DNA of 9,458 nucleotides, from the NCBI GenBank assembly GCA_945874195.1, contig CAMCFW010000056.1, forward strand, positions 1-9,458, given 5' to 3'. The first letter of the stretch is position 1. Each line of letters begins with the position of its first letter. The notes beneath the pieces were generated by a model, which did not search any database, was not told the DNA's origin, and worked only from the letters and a program-made list of their open reading frames with translations. The translations under genes and the position numbers were made by a program. Below are positions 7,217-9,458 of the stretch, one piece after another. This DNA is from Chryseobacterium gleum. GTDB lineage: Bacteria; Bacteroidota; Bacteroidia; UBA10329.

Positions 7217-8434
7217 TTAAAGCGACTTCTGAAGACTTAGCACCATCGAGTCGCAATGGGCAACATAACGGTCGAACTGCGACCTTGCAGCCTTCGAAAT
7301 CGGCTCGGAAGGTGGAAGATCCAATTCGCGGTGGTTCACCTGTTTGCCATTCTTCCAAAACCTGAAACAGACATGGGGGCCAGTGGCCAGCCCTGTGCTA
7401 CCGACATAGCCGATAATGTCGCCTTGCCTTACGCGGGTGCCCGGTCTGACGCCCGCCTTGATCTTCGACATGTGCAGATACTGCGTTGAATAAACGTTGT
7501 TGTGCTTCATTTTCACGAAGTTCCCGTTGTTTGGCGTGTAACGTGCTTCGGTTATCACCCCATCGCCAACGGCCATGATGGGCGTTCCGGTGGGGGCGGC
7601 ATAATCAGTACCAAGATGTGCCTTAAATCGCTTTTGAACAGGGTGGAACCGTTTCATGGAATAACCCGAACTGATGCGGGAAAATTTAACGGGCGCCTTG
7701 AGGAAAGCCTTCTTCAGATTGTTCCCTTTCTCATCGTAGTATCCTGTTTCGGTTGGCGATTCGAAATTATAGGCCTTGATGGTCTTCCCGTTGTGGGTGA
7801 AAGTGCTGGAACTGATGTGATCTATCCCTACCGACCTTCCTTCCACAAAACTCTCTGTGAATAACACCTCGAACGCATCACCTTTCTGAATGCGGTAAAA
7901 GTCGATGGTCCATGCGTAGATCTCAGAAAGTTCGATGGCCAGCACTGGGTCGGCCCCCGTGTTTTTAATATCCACATAAAGTGATGAATTTACCTTGCCT
8001 TTCACGTGCCTTACCCGTTTCTCGATGGGTTTCTGACCCATGTAGATATGAAGCGAGTCGCGCATGTCGAAAACCACATAGTCGGTTGCGTTGGCCTCGT
8101 AAATGAAGCAGGTGGCGAAGCCCGTGGAGTCTTTGGTGCACAAGATGGTATAGGGCATTCCAGCTGCCAATTTCCGCACATCGAAAACTTGCTTCGATGC
8201 TTTTGCAAGCTGATCTATGGTTGCGTATGGAACTCCGTATGGAAGTAGAATGGATGCAAGGTTCTGATTCTTCTTCACCTTGTCCTTGATCACCAGAAAG
8301 GAATCGGTGACCAGTCCATATTCTACCGTTGATTCGTAGTCATCCTCCGAACAATCGGTCTCGCGTTCAAACTGTCCGCAGCCAAGCCACAGAAAGATGA
8401 TCCACAACATACCCACCATCAACGAACGCGTCAT
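7217..8434 (-). CDS. M23-family (LytM/lysostaphin-type) metallopeptidase, probable lipoprotein
   Basis: M23 peptidases are zinc enzymes that usually cut peptide cross-links in peptidoglycan. From ATG 8434 the product has 405 aa. Residues 1-18 are a short hydrophobic signal; LWLG before C19 resembles a relaxed lipobox, so it may be a lipoprotein. Residues about 45-105 look like the LysM/OapA-like N-terminal region of such peptidases (LVIKDKVKKNQNLASIL, KLAAGMPY). The M23 core is at about 250-370: HLGTDYA gives zinc ligands H273 and D277, YLHM gives H321, and GPHVCF gives H354 and C356. The last motif is normally HxH; here the second histidine, a zinc ligand in LytM, is cysteine. I recall this HVC form from other Bacteroidota members, so the enzyme need not be inactive. 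A GTG at 8452 is an alternative start, adding six residues, but ATG gives a tidier signal. It follows the type B sorted gene by 21 bp and is probably co-transcribed with it. Confidence 0.93.
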   Translation of the reverse strand: MTRSLMVGMLWIIFLWLGCGQFERETDCSEDDYESTVEYGLVTDSFLVIKDKVKKNQNLASILLPYGVPYATIDQLAKASKQVFDVRKLAAGMPYTILCTKDSTGFATCFIYEANATDYVVFDMRDSLHIYMGQKPIEKRVRHVKGKVNSSLYVDIKNTGADPVLAIELSEIYAWTIDFYRIQKGDAFEVLFTESFVEGRSVGIDHISSSTFTHNGKTIKAYNFESPTETGYYDEKGNNLKKAFLKAPVKFSRISSGYSMKRFHPVQKRFKAHLGTDYAAPTGTPIMAVGDGVITEARYTPNNGNFVKMKHNNVYSTQYLHMSKIKAGVRPGTRVRQGDIIGYVGSTGLATGPHVCFRFWKNGKQVNHRELDLPPSEPISKAARSQFDRYVAHCDSMVLSLQKSL

Positions 8435-8455
8435 AGCATAATTCCCAGACACCTT

Positions 8456-9458
8456 CTACCTTAAAAGAGTGACTGTTCCGTGCTCCGAGAAATTTGTTCC
8501 GTTGGTGCTCTTGAGATCCAAAATGTAATAATAGGTGCCTGTGGCTGCATTTGCTCCGCCATTCACCGTTCCGTCCCAACCCCAGGGGTCAACTGGCGGA
8601 ACGAGACCTTCATATTTATAAACCGGTCTTCCCCAACGATTGAACACTTTCATATTGGCCTCAATGATCGCATAAGTGTAAGGTTGAAAACGTTCGTTGA
8701 AATCATCACCATTCGGTGTGAACACGTTCGGAACCTCATATTCAGGAATACCTTCGACATAGATCGCATAGGTAACCGAATCCAAACATCCATTGGTATT
8801 CGTCACCACCAGGGTCACATCATACCATCCGCTATCGGGAAACGAATAATTGAACGGAACCACGCCCGTGTAGGCGGTATCGAGAATAATCCATTGCGCA
8901 TCTTCCGTTGTGGTCAGTTCCGTACTGAAGACCACATCCAAACTAGTGGCCACGTAGGTGAAATCGGCATTCGGTTCTGAGAACACTTCCACCTGAACCT
9001 CCACCAACGAATCGATACAGCCTTGATCGGTTTCAATTTGAAGACTAACCAAGTAGGAGCCTGCCGCGCCATACACGTGAGAAAGCGCATTGCCGCTGCC
9101 GTCCGTTCCATCGCCAAGATCCCACAACCATTCGGTAATGGTACCACTCTGAACGGTTGATTCGCTGGTAAATTCAGTCTCTTCGCCAAGGCAAACCGCG
9201 GTCGCCACAAAGTCGGTCTGTGGATTGGGGTGCACGGTGATCTGAAAACTCTCTGAGGCATCGCACCCAGCTGCATCCACAATGGTCTGAACAATGTCGT
9301 AGATGCCTGCATCATTGAATTGAACCGCCCCTGGGTTTTCATCAGTGGATGTGGTACCGTTGCCAAAATCCCAGTCCCAACTCACAACTTCGCCCAACGA
9401 ACTGTATGAATCATCGGAAAAAACGATGCTCTCTTCTTCGCAGATGGAGTTGGCACTC
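8456..9458 (-). CDS. PKD-domain protein with T9SS type B (gliding motility-associated) C-terminal domain, partial
   Basis: The reading frame is open to the right edge, so only the last 333 residues are visible and the N-terminus and promoter lie outside. Residue numbers count from the edge. A PKD domain covers about 1-77 (WDWDFGNGTTSTDENPG) and a second covers 79-160 (WLWDLGDGTDGSG, HVYGAAGSYLVSL). A third, degenerate one covers 163-237, keeping the closing beta-strands (DSGWYDVTLVVTNTNGC) but lacking the WDFGDG core. The CHU_C or type B sorting domain follows at about 241-333 (VPNVFTPNGDDFNERF, MKVFNRWGRPVYKYEG, GWDGTVNGG, TGTYYYILDL, GTVTLLR). Such proteins are exported by the T9SS and attached to the surface, where PKD arrays act as spacers or adhesive stalks. 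An ATG-less TTG at 9397 is not a real start, because the PKD fold begins upstream of it. It leads the operon with the M23 peptidase as far as visible. Confidence 0.94.
   Translation of the reverse strand, partial: SANSICEEESIVFSDDSYSSLGEVVSWDWDFGNGTTSTDENPGAVQFNDAGIYDIVQTIVDAAGCDASESFQITVHPNPQTDFVATAVCLGEETEFTSESTVQSGTITEWLWDLGDGTDGSGNALSHVYGAAGSYLVSLQIETDQGCIDSLVEVQVEVFSEPNADFTYVATSLDVVFSTELTTTEDAQWIILDTAYTGVVPFNYSFPDSGWYDVTLVVTNTNGCLDSVTYAIYVEGIPEYEVPNVFTPNGDDFNERFQPYTYAIIEANMKVFNRWGRPVYKYEGLVPPVDPWGWDGTVNGGANAATGTYYYILDLKSTNGTNFSEHGTVTLLR

Noticed and set aside
7204..7358. Hairpin after the M23 stop codon
   Set aside because: Only a trivial 3-bp stem (CGG...CCG) is present in 7199-7216, with no T-tract, so I do not call a terminator for the M23 operon.
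8435..8452. GTG start at 8452 for the M23 gene
   Set aside because: It would add six polar residues before the hydrophobic signal. The ATG at 8434 gives a normal start with a short signal peptide. AAGG directly before the GTG is too close to act as a ribosome binding site. It remains possible.
8480..8980. Open frame of 166 aa on the + strand
   Set aside because: It is antisense to the PKD and type B sorting domains, which are clearly coding on the other strand; composition rich in I, R and H is typical of a shadow frame.
9395..9397. Apparent start of the PKD-domain gene at 9397
   Set aside because: The codon is TTG, and the frame stays open to the window edge with residues (SICEEESIVFSDDS) that belong to the same PKD domain, so the gene is truncated by the window rather than starting here.

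Overview
The window looks like a chromosomal segment of a Bacteroidota bacterium, most likely from the Flavobacteriales or a close relative. Four things point there. Two proteins end in type A and one in type B sorting domains of the type IX secretion system (T9SS), which is confined to that phylum and its relatives. IspG is the long form with a central insertion. One promoter matches the Bacteroidota consensus TTG-N19-TAnnTTTG. The A-rich leaders lack Shine-Dalgarno sequences. No RNA gene, insertion sequence, CRISPR array or phage gene was found. The species cannot be fixed from this sequence.

Layout. On the + strand, positions 22-1953 encode IspG (GcpE), the [4Fe-4S] enzyme of the penultimate step of the MEP isoprenoid pathway. 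Everything after it is on the - strand and converges on ispG at a perfect 10-bp hairpin (1956-1986). Moving right, the - strand holds a 96-aa exported helical protein (2007-2297) and a strong terminator (2340-2369). Next is a 673-aa T9SS cargo protein with a P-domain (2390-4411), then a 138-aa exported protein 17 bp upstream of it (4429-4845). A second terminator (5008-5032) follows, then a 570-aa T9SS cargo protein with a cleaved-adhesin-type domain (5056-6768) and a 116-aa exported protein 19 bp upstream of it (6788-7138). Last come an M23-type metallopeptidase, probably a lipoprotein (7217-8434), and the C-terminal part of a PKD-domain protein with a type B (gliding-motility type) sorting domain that runs off the right edge (8456-9458).

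How the genes relate. Apart from ispG, every gene encodes an exported protein, so this is a cell-surface and secretion cluster. The middle has the same layout twice: a small exported charged protein, a gap of under 20 bp, a large T9SS cargo protein, then a hairpin terminator. The two large proteins have gap-free C-terminal sorting domains of equal length with about 40 of 83 residues identical, although their N-terminal domains differ. The M23 peptidase and the PKD/type B protein form a separate operon and may link wall or envelope remodelling with a surface protein. These functional links are inferred from gene order.

Most notable: the repeated small-protein/T9SS-cargo pairs, an M23 active site with the usual HxH motif replaced by HxC, and a promoter that rules out the longest start for the 116-aa protein. 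No clearly undescribed system is proven here; the bicistronic pairs are the best candidate.
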